A stretch of 12,741 nucleotides of DNA, from positions 1 through 12,741 of the forward strand of contig CBFGWV010000136.1 of assembly GCA_965652545.1 (NCBI GenBank), in the 5' to 3' direction. The position numbers and the translations under genes are program-made. Below are positions 1 to 6,715 of the stretch, piece after piece. Source of the DNA: CBFGWV01 sp965652545. Lineage in GTDB: Bacteria; Pseudomonadota; Gammaproteobacteria; Competibacterales; Competibacteraceae. The notes beneath the pieces were generated by a model, which had not been told where the DNA came from, did no database searches, and saw nothing but the letters and a program-made list of their open reading frames with translations. How positions within the stretch are numbered: the first letter of the stretch is position 1; each line of letters starts with the position of its first letter.

Positions 1-501
1 GCGGTCAAGCGGGCTGCTGCCGAGCAGGGCGCCGAGGTGCTGGTGTGCAATCACTGGGCCGAGGGCGGTGCCGGTGCCGAGGATCTGGCCCGTGCGGTGG
101 TCCGGCTGGTCGACAGCGGCGTGGACCAGTTTGCCCCGCTGTACGAAGAGTCCATGCCGCTGTGGGACAAGATCAAGACCATCGCCACGACCTTGTACGG
201 TGCCCACGACATCATGGCCGACAAGAAGGTGCGCGATCAGATCCACGACTTCCAGGAGTCGGGTTACGGCCACTTCCCGATCTGCATCGCGAAGACGCAG
301 TACAGCTTCTCCACCGACCCGAACCTCAAGGGTGCACCGTACGGCCATGAGGTGCCCATTCGCGAGGTCCGCCTCTCCGGTGGCGCGGAGTTCCTGGTGG
401 TGGTATGCGGCGAGGTCATGACCATGCCCGGCCTGCCGCGCGTACCCTCGGCCGAGCACATCGGCCTGGATGCCGAAGGCAACGTCGTGGGCTTGTCCTG
501 A
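1..501 (+). CDS. fhs: Formate-tetrahydrofolate ligase, C-terminal part (5' end outside window)
   Basis: Only the last 166 residues are present; the frame is open from base 1, so the gene begins upstream. The enzyme makes 10-formyl-THF from formate, THF and ATP in the cytoplasm and feeds one-carbon metabolism. The family (usually about 555-560 aa) is recognised from conserved C-terminal blocks: TLYGAHDI, the PICIAKTQYSFSTDP segment, the GEVMTMPGLPRVPSAE segment and the usual ending with a short GNVVGLS tail. The C-terminus looks intact and no frameshift is visible. A GC-rich hairpin follows the stop by 27 bases, which suggests the transcript ends here and the next gene is separate. Identification is firm from these motifs. 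Many gammaproteobacteria rely on FolD instead, so its presence is mildly informative about the lineage. Confidence 0.95.
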   Translation, partial: AVKRAAAEQGAEVLVCNHWAEGGAGAEDLARAVVRLVDSGVDQFAPLYEESMPLWDKIKTIATTLYGAHDIMADKKVRDQIHDFQESGYGHFPICIAKTQYSFSTDPNLKGAPYGHEVPIREVRLSGGAEFLVVVCGEVMTMPGLPRVPSAEHIGLDAEGNVVGLS

Positions 502-528
502 TCCCCGACGTCCGCCGTTGATGAGTCT

Positions 529-556
529 GGCCGCCGGGGCATCGTCTCCGGCGGCC
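529..556 (+). terminator. Possible terminator hairpin after fhs
   Basis: A perfect 9-bp GC stem (ggccgccgg with ccggcggcc, 529-537 and 548-556) closes a 10-base loop that can pair further. It lies 27 bases after the fhs stop. The following bases (gactactattta) are AT-rich but contain no proper T-run, so it may be a weak or Rho-assisted terminator rather than a strong intrinsic one. Confidence 0.5.
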
Positions 557-573
557 GACTACTATTTATGTAC

Positions 574-588
574 TCCTGCTGCGCAGGA
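574..588 (+). other. Short hairpin in the hcp leader
   Basis: A 6-bp perfect stem, tcctgc with gcagga around a 3-base loop, lies about 80 bases before the hcp start. It could be part of the leader RNA or an operator; nothing else in the sequence decides its role. Confidence 0.3.
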
Positions 589-654
589 CAGCTACCCCCA
601 CCGCTCATTTTCCTGACGGTTTCGCCCAGTTGGCAATCACACCGTCTTGAGAAG

Positions 655-661
655 AAGGAGG
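655..661 (+). promoter_or_regulatory. Strong Shine-Dalgarno that sets the hcp start
   Basis: AAGGAGG, followed by five bases and then ATG at 667, is an almost perfect anti-16S match. It supports starting hcp at 667 rather than at the earlier in-frame ATG at 568, which would add 33 residues unlike Hcp. Confidence 0.85.
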
Positions 662-666
662 GACGC

Positions 667-1140
667 ATGGGTGTCCAAACCGCCTGCTACATCAAAATCG
701 GCGACCTTCAGGGCCAATGCAAGGACGCCACGCACATCGGCTGGATTCCGGTTCTCTCGTGGGGTTTTCGCGAGGAGCGGCGCTCGCCCATGACCATTGG
801 CGGCGATGAGACGCTCGTCGACGTGCTGACGTTTCGTCATGTCATGGAAGAATGCAGCCCGACGATCATGAACTGGTGCTCCGATGGCGAATCCATTCCC
901 ACCGTGACCTTGTCCTGTTGCCGTGCTGGCGGCGGCTCGCGGGAGCTCAAGCGCATCGTGATGGAGGACTGCATGGTCACCGCCTTCAATGCACACAGTG
1001 ACAATGACTTCGGCGCGGTGTGCGAAACCGCGATCGTCTTCGCGACGATCCACGTCCAGACCAAGGGGCAAGGACTCGATGGCCAGGCTGAGCCCGGTGT
1101 CGTCAGTCTGTTCGATGGAAAGCGAAAGACCGGCCAGTGA
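667..1140 (+). CDS. hcp: Hcp family type VI secretion protein (orphan hcp)
   Basis: The product is 157 aa, close to usual Hcp length (about 160-172). The opening YIKIGDLQGQCKDATHIGWI, followed by VLSWGF, is the standard Hcp start (IKIGD-x-GE...H-x-I-VLSWSWG). The middle FRHVMEECSPTIMNWCSDG corresponds to the conserved F-K-x-D-x-SP-L-x-x-xx-G stretch, and later strands fit the beta-barrel fold. Family members stack as hexameric rings into the T6SS inner tube and are secreted; some serve as carriers or effectors. No other T6SS gene (vgrG, tssB/C, clpV) is in the window, so this is an orphan copy. Eight cysteines in 157 residues, including an adjacent pair, is unusual for the family. Two lines sampled by eye within the gene are about 55-57% GC, lower than neighbouring genes, which may indicate transfer. 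It converges on the diguanylate cyclase with a 20-bp gap. Confidence 0.88.
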   Translation: MGVQTACYIKIGDLQGQCKDATHIGWIPVLSWGFREERRSPMTIGGDETLVDVLTFRHVMEECSPTIMNWCSDGESIPTVTLSCCRAGGGSRELKRIVMEDCMVTAFNAHSDNDFGAVCETAIVFATIHVQTKGQGLDGQAEPGVVSLFDGKRKTGQ

Positions 1141-1160
1141 AGCGCGCAAGACAGGGGGGC

Positions 1161-3344
1161 TCAAGGCGCCAGCGCCACCCGGTCGCGCCCGGCGTGCTTG
1201 GCGGCGTACAACGCCTTGTCGGCGACGCGCATGAGCTCGACCGCGGCCGGGCCGTGTTCGGGATAGGTGGCTACGCCGAGCGACAAGGTGACCGGATCGA
1301 GCGTGCGCCGTCCGTGGGTGACGCGTAGCGCGGCCACGGCATCGCGCAAGTCTTCGGCCCGCTGGCGGGCGCGGGCGGCATCGGTGTCGGGCATCAGCAG
1401 CGCGAACTCCTCACCACCATAGCGGCAGGCGACATCGTCGGCGCGAAAATGCTCGCGCAGCATGCGGCCCAGGTGCTCGAGCACAGCATCGCCCGCTGCA
1501 TGGCCGAACGTGTCGTTGAAGCGCTTGAAATGGTCGACGTCGATCATGACCAGGCTCAAGGGGCTGCCACGTCGGCGGGCGCGAATCAACTCCCGCTCGA
1601 GGGTTTCCTCCAGGTAACGGCGGTTGTACAAGCCGGTGAGCGGATCGCGGATGGATTGGTTGCGCAGGCTCTCGCGCAGACGGATGTTGGCCAGCGCGAG
1701 GGCGAGGTGCTCGGCCACGGTGGTGTTGAACTCGCGTGTGCTGTCGAGCCAGGCTGTGGCGGCCTCCGCCTCGTCGGTCAGTGGGGCTATGTGCAGGACG
1801 CCCAACGTCTCGCCATGCGCGACCAGGGGAATGCAACGGTAGACCGGTGCGGGAGAGGGGGCCAGATGCGCGCAGCGTGCGTGCTCGTCGGCGCCGGCCT
1901 GCTCATGGGTCTGACCGCGACGCATGGCCCAGCAGGCGTCTGGGGCGACGATCTCGGGCAATTCGGGTGCCGCCCAACCGGCGGCCAGTTCGAGACTGTT
2001 GCGGCTGGGGTTCAGGATATACAGGCCACCGCAGGTCTCGGGCAACAGCCGGTTCATGTAAGTGCGCGCGATCGCATAGGCTTCGCCCGCCGTGGCGGCG
2101 GCCTGCAGCATCTCGCCCATGGTATTGAGGGTCATGACTTCACGCGTGCGCTGATTGACCAGATCATCCACTTGTTGGGTGAGCTCGCGTTGGGCGAGGG
2201 CCTGGGCGCTCATCACGGCGGAGAGTTCATCCGCCATGCGGTTGAACGCCGTGGCCATGGTGCCGATCTCGTCCTTGCCATAAACCGGTACGCGCTGGTG
2301 GAAGTCACCGTTCGCGATGGCCATCGCCGCCTTGGCCACGGCCCTGACGGGGCGCCCGATGGACAGTGACAGCAAAATGGCGGAAACCAGGCTCAGGGCC
2401 AGTACGAGACCGAAGCCCATGTAGGTCCAGCTGCGGCTGTTACCGAGCGTGGTCTGCGCATCGCGCAGGTGATTGGCCAGAGTAGCTTCTTCGGTCGCTA
2501 TGAGCTCATCGAAGATCTTCCGCGATGGCCCGAGGATGCCGTTGTCACCCACGCGCTCCAGACGGTTTACGATGAGCTCCTCGGCGTCGCGCAATCGTGT
2601 ATAGAACACATCGAAACGTGTTTCGAGCTCGTCCATCAGCGGGTTGCCGGAACTGCGATCGAGCGCCATCGCAACACGGGCCTCATAGTCCTCTACAAGC
2701 TCGATCATGGCCTGAAGTGCCTGGCGGTCGTCGTCGCCGGTCGCCAATTCGCGGGAGTGAATGAGGTTGGCGCGCAACTGGCCGACCAGATGCCCCCAGC
2801 GGGCCATGGTTTCCGGACGGGCGCGGTCGACGAGTTCGCGCTCCGACAGGCGCAACCCGAGAATGGCCGTGCGGGCCTGGACGGCCAGGAGGTGGAGGCG
2901 TGGGGGGGCCTGACTGCGCGCGGTCCTGAGCGGCTCGGCCTCAGTGCGAATCCAGTGGTCGAACTGCTTCTCCAGCGTGACCAGCCGCGCCAGTTGGGCG
3001 GGGTCAGCGGCGACCCGGAACTCCAGCATGCTTCGCGAACGGCCGAACGCGTACCGTGCCTGATCGAAGGCATCCAGATAGTGCGCTTGTCCGGTGAGCA
3101 GAAAGTTGCGGTGATGGGTCTCGGCGTCGGACAGGGACTTGCCCAACGCGAAAATATCCGCCAGTGTCTGGTTGGAGTCGGCCACCCGGTCCGCTGCTTC
3201 CCGCCCGCCGTCCATCGCCCGGAAGACGCCCACGGCAACCAGTGCCGCCAGACCCAATGGCAGGATGAGGCCCAGCAACAGTTTGTCGCGCAACGTGAGT
3301 CGAATCATCGTCAGGGCGCAGCCGCAAGACCGTTTCGTCGCCAC
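1161..3344 (-). CDS. Membrane diguanylate cyclase (CHASE3-like / HAMP / GAF / GGDEF)
   Basis: A 727-aa inner-membrane protein predicted to make cyclic di-GMP from two GTP. Order: TM1 about 21-42; a helical periplasmic sensor about 43-306 whose HRNFLLTGQAHYLDAF segment resembles CHASE3; TM2 about 307-329; HAMP about 330-380; a GAF-like domain about 403-557; GGDEF domain 567-727. The active motif is GGEEF (643-647), an accepted functional variant. RADD (634-637), five residues before it, is the product-inhibition I-site RxxD, so feedback control is likely. DPLTGLYNRR opens the cyclase domain and no EAL domain is present. Start: GTG at 3344 has AAGG six bases upstream; an ATG at 3308 (12 residues shorter) lacks a clear Shine-Dalgarno but gives a conventional N-terminus. 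The ligand sensed is unknown. It lies on the same strand as the LysR gene, 111 bp downstream of it. Confidence 0.92.
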   Translation of the reverse strand: MATKRSCGCALTMIRLTLRDKLLLGLILPLGLAALVAVGVFRAMDGGREAADRVADSNQTLADIFALGKSLSDAETHHRNFLLTGQAHYLDAFDQARYAFGRSRSMLEFRVAADPAQLARLVTLEKQFDHWIRTEAEPLRTARSQAPPRLHLLAVQARTAILGLRLSERELVDRARPETMARWGHLVGQLRANLIHSRELATGDDDRQALQAMIELVEDYEARVAMALDRSSGNPLMDELETRFDVFYTRLRDAEELIVNRLERVGDNGILGPSRKIFDELIATEEATLANHLRDAQTTLGNSRSWTYMGFGLVLALSLVSAILLSLSIGRPVRAVAKAAMAIANGDFHQRVPVYGKDEIGTMATAFNRMADELSAVMSAQALAQRELTQQVDDLVNQRTREVMTLNTMGEMLQAAATAGEAYAIARTYMNRLLPETCGGLYILNPSRNSLELAAGWAAPELPEIVAPDACWAMRRGQTHEQAGADEHARCAHLAPSPAPVYRCIPLVAHGETLGVLHIAPLTDEAEAATAWLDSTREFNTTVAEHLALALANIRLRESLRNQSIRDPLTGLYNRRYLEETLERELIRARRRGSPLSLVMIDVDHFKRFNDTFGHAAGDAVLEHLGRMLREHFRADDVACRYGGEEFALLMPDTDAARARQRAEDLRDAVAALRVTHGRRTLDPVTLSLGVATYPEHGPAAVELMRVADKALYAAKHAGRDRVALAP

Positions 3345-3393
3345 CGGTAGCCTTGCGTGGTGTCTGCCGGGCGACGGTCATGGGCACCGGGCA

Positions 3394-3416
3394 TCGTACG
3401 GGGGCCTCCCGAACGA
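3394..3416 (-). other. Imperfect hairpin between the LysR gene and the cyclase gene
   Basis: tcgt-a-cggg-ggcct-cccg-a-acga folds as 8 bp with one A-A mismatch. It lies just past the LysR stop on the minus strand and before the cyclase gene. No T-run follows on that strand, so a terminator role is only possible, not shown. Confidence 0.25.
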
Positions 3417-3455
3417 GTCGCCAAGGTACGCGAGCGACGAGACCCCGACAATGCC

Positions 3456-4370
3456 CTACGTTGCCGTATTTACAAAGTTTTTCGCCTGTTCGGCGGTGGC
3501 TGCATCGTGTGTGAGCACGGCGAGAAACGCCTGGGCGGCGTTGGACAAGGTGTGACGCGTATGACGCACCACACCCAGCAGGCGATGGGCGTTCAATGCG
3601 GGGACGGCCACGGCCACCACATCGGCATCCACCATTGTGGCGGGGATGACGCTCCAGCCCAGGCCCACCGACACCATCATCTTGATGGTCTCCATGTAGT
3701 TGGTCTCGAATGCTACCCGTAGTTTCAAGCCTTGCTCGGCGAAGACCCGATCGACGATGCCGCGGGTGAAGGTGCCGGTCCCCGGCAGGATGGCCGGTTC
3801 CCTGGCCAGTGCTTGTGCCGTGGGGTGGTGGGCGCCGGCCAGCGGATGGTTGACCGGCACCACCGGCACCAGCGGGTCCTCCCACACCGGTTGGAACAAC
3901 AGCGGTCCGGGCGGCATGACCACTGGCAAGGTGACCACCGCCAGCTCCATGTCGCCGCGGGCGATCGCCTCGCAGGCCAGCTCCGAGTCCGTAAAGCGCA
4001 GATCGAGTTGAACATCCGGATGCCGCTGGGCGAACGCGCGCAGTACCGGTGGCAGACGGTGCAGCCCGATATGATGGCTGGTCGCCAACGTCAGGCTGCC
4101 GGCGACCTGGCCGCCGAGGTTGGCCAGCGCCCGTCGCGCATCGGCCAGTTCGGCCAGGACGCGGTGGGCCCTGGGCAGCAAGGTGTGACCGGCCTCGGTG
4201 AGCACCACGCGGCGCCCGATACGGTCGAACAGACGCACGCCCAATACGTCTTCCAAGGTGGCGATGCGTTTGCTGACCGCCGGTTGCGTGAGGTGCAAGG
4301 CATCGGCGGCCAGCGAGAACGAGGCCTGTTCGGCGACGGCGACAAAGGCATTCAACGCAGCGGTGTCCAT
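3456..4370 (-). CDS. LysR-type transcriptional regulator, divergent from leuC
   Basis: 304 aa, normal LTTR length. The N-terminal winged helix-turn-helix is clear: SFSLAADALHLTQPAVSKRI (about 17-36), followed by LEDVLGVRLFDRIGRRVVLTEAG. The rest is the periplasmic-binding-protein-like effector domain, beginning near GSLTLATSHHIG. The gene is divergent from leuC with a 107-bp shared spacer containing a 6-bp dyad, the classic arrangement for an LTTR that controls its neighbour and itself. A LysR gene occupies the same place before leuC in Pseudomonas (recalled, not searched). Regulation of leuCDB, possibly with 2-isopropylmalate as inducer, is inferred from position only. ATG at 4370 is chosen because the HTH starts at the usual distance and AAAAGAG precedes it. 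Confidence 0.93.
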   Translation of the reverse strand: MDTAALNAFVAVAEQASFSLAADALHLTQPAVSKRIATLEDVLGVRLFDRIGRRVVLTEAGHTLLPRAHRVLAELADARRALANLGGQVAGSLTLATSHHIGLHRLPPVLRAFAQRHPDVQLDLRFTDSELACEAIARGDMELAVVTLPVVMPPGPLLFQPVWEDPLVPVVPVNHPLAGAHHPTAQALAREPAILPGTGTFTRGIVDRVFAEQGLKLRVAFETNYMETIKMMVSVGLGWSVIPATMVDADVVAVAVPALNAHRLLGVVRHTRHTLSNAAQAFLAVLTHDAATAEQAKNFVNTAT

Positions 4371-4477
4371 GGCTCTTTTGAATAACTTTTTGGAATCCGA
4401 CTGATAATAAAGATGAATTTGTTTTATTGACAGTGCAGAGGCTAGAGTGCTCGCACTTGCTTGGAGAGAAACCTGAC
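4371..4477. promoter_or_regulatory. Divergent LysR/leuC control region
   Basis: This AT-rich spacer stands out from its GC-rich surroundings. A candidate leuC promoter is TTGTTT (4419-4424), 18 bases, TAGAGT (4443-4448); its weak -35 would suit an activator-dependent promoter. A perfect TTGACA at 4427-4432 is present but has no -10 at usual spacing. Both assignments are by eye. GGAGAG at 4462-4467 precedes the leuC ATG at a longish distance. Confidence 0.5.
4406..4428. promoter_or_regulatory. Putative LysR operator dyad
   Basis: AATAAA and TTTATT (4406-4411, 4423-4428) form a perfect dyad around an 11-base spacer. LTTR sites are typically interrupted AT-rich dyads built on T-N11-A. It overlaps the candidate leuC -35, fitting a regulatory site, but AT-rich dyads arise easily in such a spacer. 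Confidence 0.4.
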
Positions 4478-5881
4478 ATGACCGCCAAGACGCTGTACGA
4501 CAAGCTGTGGGACGCCCATGTGGTCCACCGCAGCGACGACGGGTCGGCGCTGCTGTATATCGATCGCCACCTGGTGCACGAAGTCACCTCGCCGCAGGCC
4601 TTCGAGGGTCTGAAACTGGCCGGCCGCGCCCCTTGGCGCCTGGACGCCATGATGGCCATGGCCGATCACAACACGCCGACCACCCCGGGCTTCACGACCA
4701 TCGACGACCCGGTGTCGCGTACCCAGGTCGAGACGTTGGACGGCAACGCCCGCGCGCTCAAGCTGACGTATTTCCCCATCGGCGACGCCCGTCGCGGCAT
4801 CGTGCATGTCGTGGGGCCCGAGCAAGGGGCCACCTTGCCGGGCATGACGGTCGTCTGCGGCGACTCGCATACCGCCACCCACGGTGCCTTCGGGGCCCTG
4901 GCCTTCGGTATTGGCACCTCTGAGGTGGAGCACGTCATGGCCACCCAGTGCCTGTGGATGAAACCGGCCAAGACGATGCGGATCTGGGTGGATGGCCCGC
5001 TTGCCGTGGGCGTCACGGCCAAGGATGTGGTGCTGGCCATCATCCGCGAAATCGGTACCGCCGGCGGCACCGGCTTTGCCATCGAGTTCGCCGGGCCGGG
5101 TATTCAGACCCTGTCCATGGAAGGCCGCATGACCGTGTGCAACATGGCTATCGAGGCCGGTGCGCGTTCGGGCATGGTTGCGGTCGATCAGACCACCATC
5201 GACTACGTGGCCGGGCGACCGTTTGCCCCCAAGGGCGAGGACTGGGCGAAAGCGGTCGCCGACTGGCGGACGCTGCATTCCGATGCCGACGCGGTGTTCG
5301 ACCGCGAAGTGCGTATCGATGGCGCGGCGCTCAAGCCCCAGGTCAGTTGGGGCACCTCGCCCGAGATGGTCGTCGCCGTCGACGAGGCGGTGCCCGACCC
5401 GGCTGCCGAGGGCGACCCGACACGCCGCATGGGCATGGAAAAAGCGCTCACATATATGGGATTGAAAGCCGGCATGGCCTTGGCGGACATACCGCTGGAC
5501 CGCGTGTTCATCGGCTCGTGCACCAACTCGCGTATCGAGGACTTGCGTGAGGCCGCGGCGGTGATCAAAGGCCGCAAAGTGGCCGGCTCGATCAAGCAGG
5601 CGATGGTGGTGCCCGGCTCCGGGTTGGTAAAGCAACAGGCGGAATCCGAAGGCCTGGATGTGGTGTTCAAGGCGGCCGGCTTCGAATGGCGCGAACCGGG
5701 CTGTTCCATGTGTCTGGCCATGAATGCCGATCGTCTGGAGCCGGGTGAGCATTGTGCGTCCACCTCCAACCGCAATTTCGAAGGCCGCCAGGGGCAGGGT
5801 GGACGTACCCATCTGGTGAGCCCGGCAATGGCGGCAGCGGCGGCGTTGGCCGGTCATTTTGTCGATGTAAGGACGTTCTAG
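4478..5881 (+). CDS. leuC: 3-isopropylmalate dehydratase large subunit
   Basis: 467 aa, the standard bacterial LeuC length. With LeuD it isomerises 2-isopropylmalate to 3-isopropylmalate through 2-isopropylmaleate, using a 4Fe-4S cluster in the cytoplasm. The three cluster ligands are visible: C348 in GSCTNSRIEDL, and C409 and C412 in PGCSMCLAMN, matching the aconitase-family pattern. The N-terminal TLYDKLWDAHVV, the GDSHTATHGAFGALAFGIGTSEVEHV block and the C-terminal STSNRNFEGRQGQGGRTHLV stretch are all typical. ATG at 4478 is chosen because MTAKTLYDKLW is the usual start; a TTG at 4427 would add 17 unrelated residues. It is first in the leu cluster and is separated from leuD by an inverted-repeat element rather than the usual few bases. 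Confidence 0.98.
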   Translation: MTAKTLYDKLWDAHVVHRSDDGSALLYIDRHLVHEVTSPQAFEGLKLAGRAPWRLDAMMAMADHNTPTTPGFTTIDDPVSRTQVETLDGNARALKLTYFPIGDARRGIVHVVGPEQGATLPGMTVVCGDSHTATHGAFGALAFGIGTSEVEHVMATQCLWMKPAKTMRIWVDGPLAVGVTAKDVVLAIIREIGTAGGTGFAIEFAGPGIQTLSMEGRMTVCNMAIEAGARSGMVAVDQTTIDYVAGRPFAPKGEDWAKAVADWRTLHSDADAVFDREVRIDGAALKPQVSWGTSPEMVVAVDEAVPDPAAEGDPTRRMGMEKALTYMGLKAGMALADIPLDRVFIGSCTNSRIEDLREAAAVIKGRKVAGSIKQAMVVPGSGLVKQQAESEGLDVVFKAAGFEWREPGCSMCLAMNADRLEPGEHCASTSNRNFEGRQGQGGRTHLVSPAMAAAAALAGHFVDVRTF

Positions 5882-5894
5882 CGGCTGCGGGATC

Positions 5895-5925
5895 GGGCTC
5901 AGGTTTTAAGTTTTAGGTTTTAAGT
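5895..5925 (+). repeat. Left arm of inverted repeat
   Basis: Starts gggctcagg and continues with three gttttaa/gttttag heptads. It pairs with 6004-6034, with mismatches at its third base and in its second heptad. Confidence 0.85.
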
Positions 5926-5942
5926 TCATTGGGTGAGGGCTG

Positions 5943-5978
5943 AAGTTGTAGGCAAACTACTATCCGCTTACACAACTT
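5943..5978. other. Nested hairpin in the element core
   Basis: aagttgt (5943-5949) pairs with acaactt (5972-5978). Pairing can extend inward through gtaggc and gcttac with a 2-nt bulge and one wobble. A run of seven T follows at 5985-5991, six bases after the stem. The gap and the AT-rich stem make a standard intrinsic terminator unlikely, although partial termination after leuC is conceivable. Confidence 0.45.
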
Positions 5979-6003
5979 TCGTCCTTTTTTTGGGAACCTC
6001 TGT

Positions 6004-6034
6004 ACTTAAAACTTAAAACTTAAAACCTGAGTCC
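6004..6034 (-). repeat. Right arm of inverted repeat
   Basis: Three acttaaa-type heptads followed by acctgagtcc. It is the inverted complement of 5895-5925 and ends about 30 bases before the leuD start. Confidence 0.85.
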
Positions 6035-6065
6035 GTCCCCGCCCCTTTTCGGAAGCTGGAGACCC

Positions 6066-6710
6066 ATGAAAGCATTCACCCAACACACCGGACTGGTGGT
6101 CCCGCTCGATCGTGCCAACGTCGATACCGATGCCATCATCCCAAAGCAATTTCTCAAATCCATCAAACGGTCGGGTTTCGGCCCCAACCTGTTCGACGAG
6201 TGGCGCTACCGCGATCACGGTGAACCGGGTGTGGACAACAGCCATCGACCCCAGAACCCGGATTTCGCACTCAACCAGCCGCGCTACGCCGGGGCGAGCA
6301 TCCTGCTGGCGCGGGAGAATTTCGGTTGCGGCTCATCGCGCGAACATGCGGTGTGGGCTCTGGATGACTTCGGCATTCGTGCGGTCATCGCGCCGAGTTT
6401 TGCCGATATCTTCTTCAACAACTGCTTCAAGAACGGTGTACTGCCGATCGCCTTGCCGGCGGATACCGTCGCGGCCTTGTTCGCCGCCGTCGATGCCAAC
6501 CCGGGCTACCGGCTGACCGTGGATTTGCCGGCGCAGAGCGTGACGACGCCCGATGGCGTGGTGCACGGTTTCGACATCGACGGTTACCGCAAGCAGCGCC
6601 TGGTCGAGGGCCTGGACGATATCGCTCTGACCCTGCAGTACGCCGATGCCATCCGCGCGTACGAGTCCAGCCGCCGGGCGCAGGCGCCGTGGTTGTTCCC
6701 GAAGGCCTGA
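6066..6710 (+). CDS. leuD: 3-isopropylmalate dehydratase small subunit
   Basis: 214 aa, typical LeuD length. It supplies the swivelling domain that completes the LeuC active site. The start MKAFTQHTGLVVPLDRANVD, then TDAIIPKQFLKSI, is the family signature, followed by NFGCGSSREHAVWAL (85-99) and the APSFADIFFNNCFKNGVLPI block that positions substrate and cluster. CTGGAG about six bases upstream of the ATG is a reasonable ribosome site and lies just outside the inverted-repeat element, so leuD can probably still be translated independently. The next ATG follows five bases after the stop, indicating cotranscription with the methyltransferase gene. Confidence 0.98.
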   Translation: MKAFTQHTGLVVPLDRANVDTDAIIPKQFLKSIKRSGFGPNLFDEWRYRDHGEPGVDNSHRPQNPDFALNQPRYAGASILLARENFGCGSSREHAVWALDDFGIRAVIAPSFADIFFNNCFKNGVLPIALPADTVAALFAAVDANPGYRLTVDLPAQSVTTPDGVVHGFDIDGYRKQRLVEGLDDIALTLQYADAIRAYESSRRAQAPWLFPKA

Positions 6711-6715
6711 CCGTC

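Larger units (their letters stand above)
5887..6042. mobile_element. MITE-like inverted-repeat element between leuC and leuD
   Basis: Two arms, 5895-5925 and 6004-6034 (31 nt each), are inverted complements with 29 of 31 matches. Each holds three heptads of the gttttaa type (one is gttttag on the left). Pairing continues outward to 5887 and 6042, giving 35 of 39 matches over the longer arms. The core is about 78 bp, AT-richer than the genes, encodes nothing and has its own nested hairpin. No clear target duplication is seen. It lies in the leuC-leuD gap, normally only a few bases, so an insertion is the simplest reading. In RNA it would fold into a long hairpin that leaves the leuD ribosome site (about 6051-6060) just outside. 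A structural or regulatory RNA is the alternative. Confidence 0.7.

Noticed and set aside
631..650. Possible sigma-54 promoter before hcp (tggcaatc...cttga)
   Set aside because: The -12 element reads GT rather than GC at the required spacing, so the match is too weak.
1449..2369. 306-codon plus-strand frame inside the cyclase gene
   Set aside because: Shadow of the diguanylate cyclase; no recognisable motifs or upstream ribosome site.
4427..4432. Perfect TTGACA as leuC -35
   Set aside because: No -10-like hexamer occurs 16-18 bases downstream; TAGAGT is only 10 bases away. Kept only as a note in the control-region entry.
4427..4477. TTG start adding 17 residues to leuC
   Set aside because: It falls in the promoter region and the residues are not LeuC-like; MTAKTLYDKLW is the normal start.
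3004..4659. 551-codon minus-strand frame across leuC start, LysR gene and cyclase start
   Set aside because: It runs out of frame through three recognised genes and encodes low-complexity Arg/Gly/Pro sequence.
4442..5857. 471-codon open frame antisense to leuC
   Set aside because: Antisense frames stay open easily in GC-rich genes; leuC on the other strand is unambiguous and this product resembles no family.
5901..6027. CRISPR-like array from the repeated ttttaag units
   Set aside because: The units are 7-nt heptads in two inverted clusters, without regular 30-40-nt spacers or cas genes.
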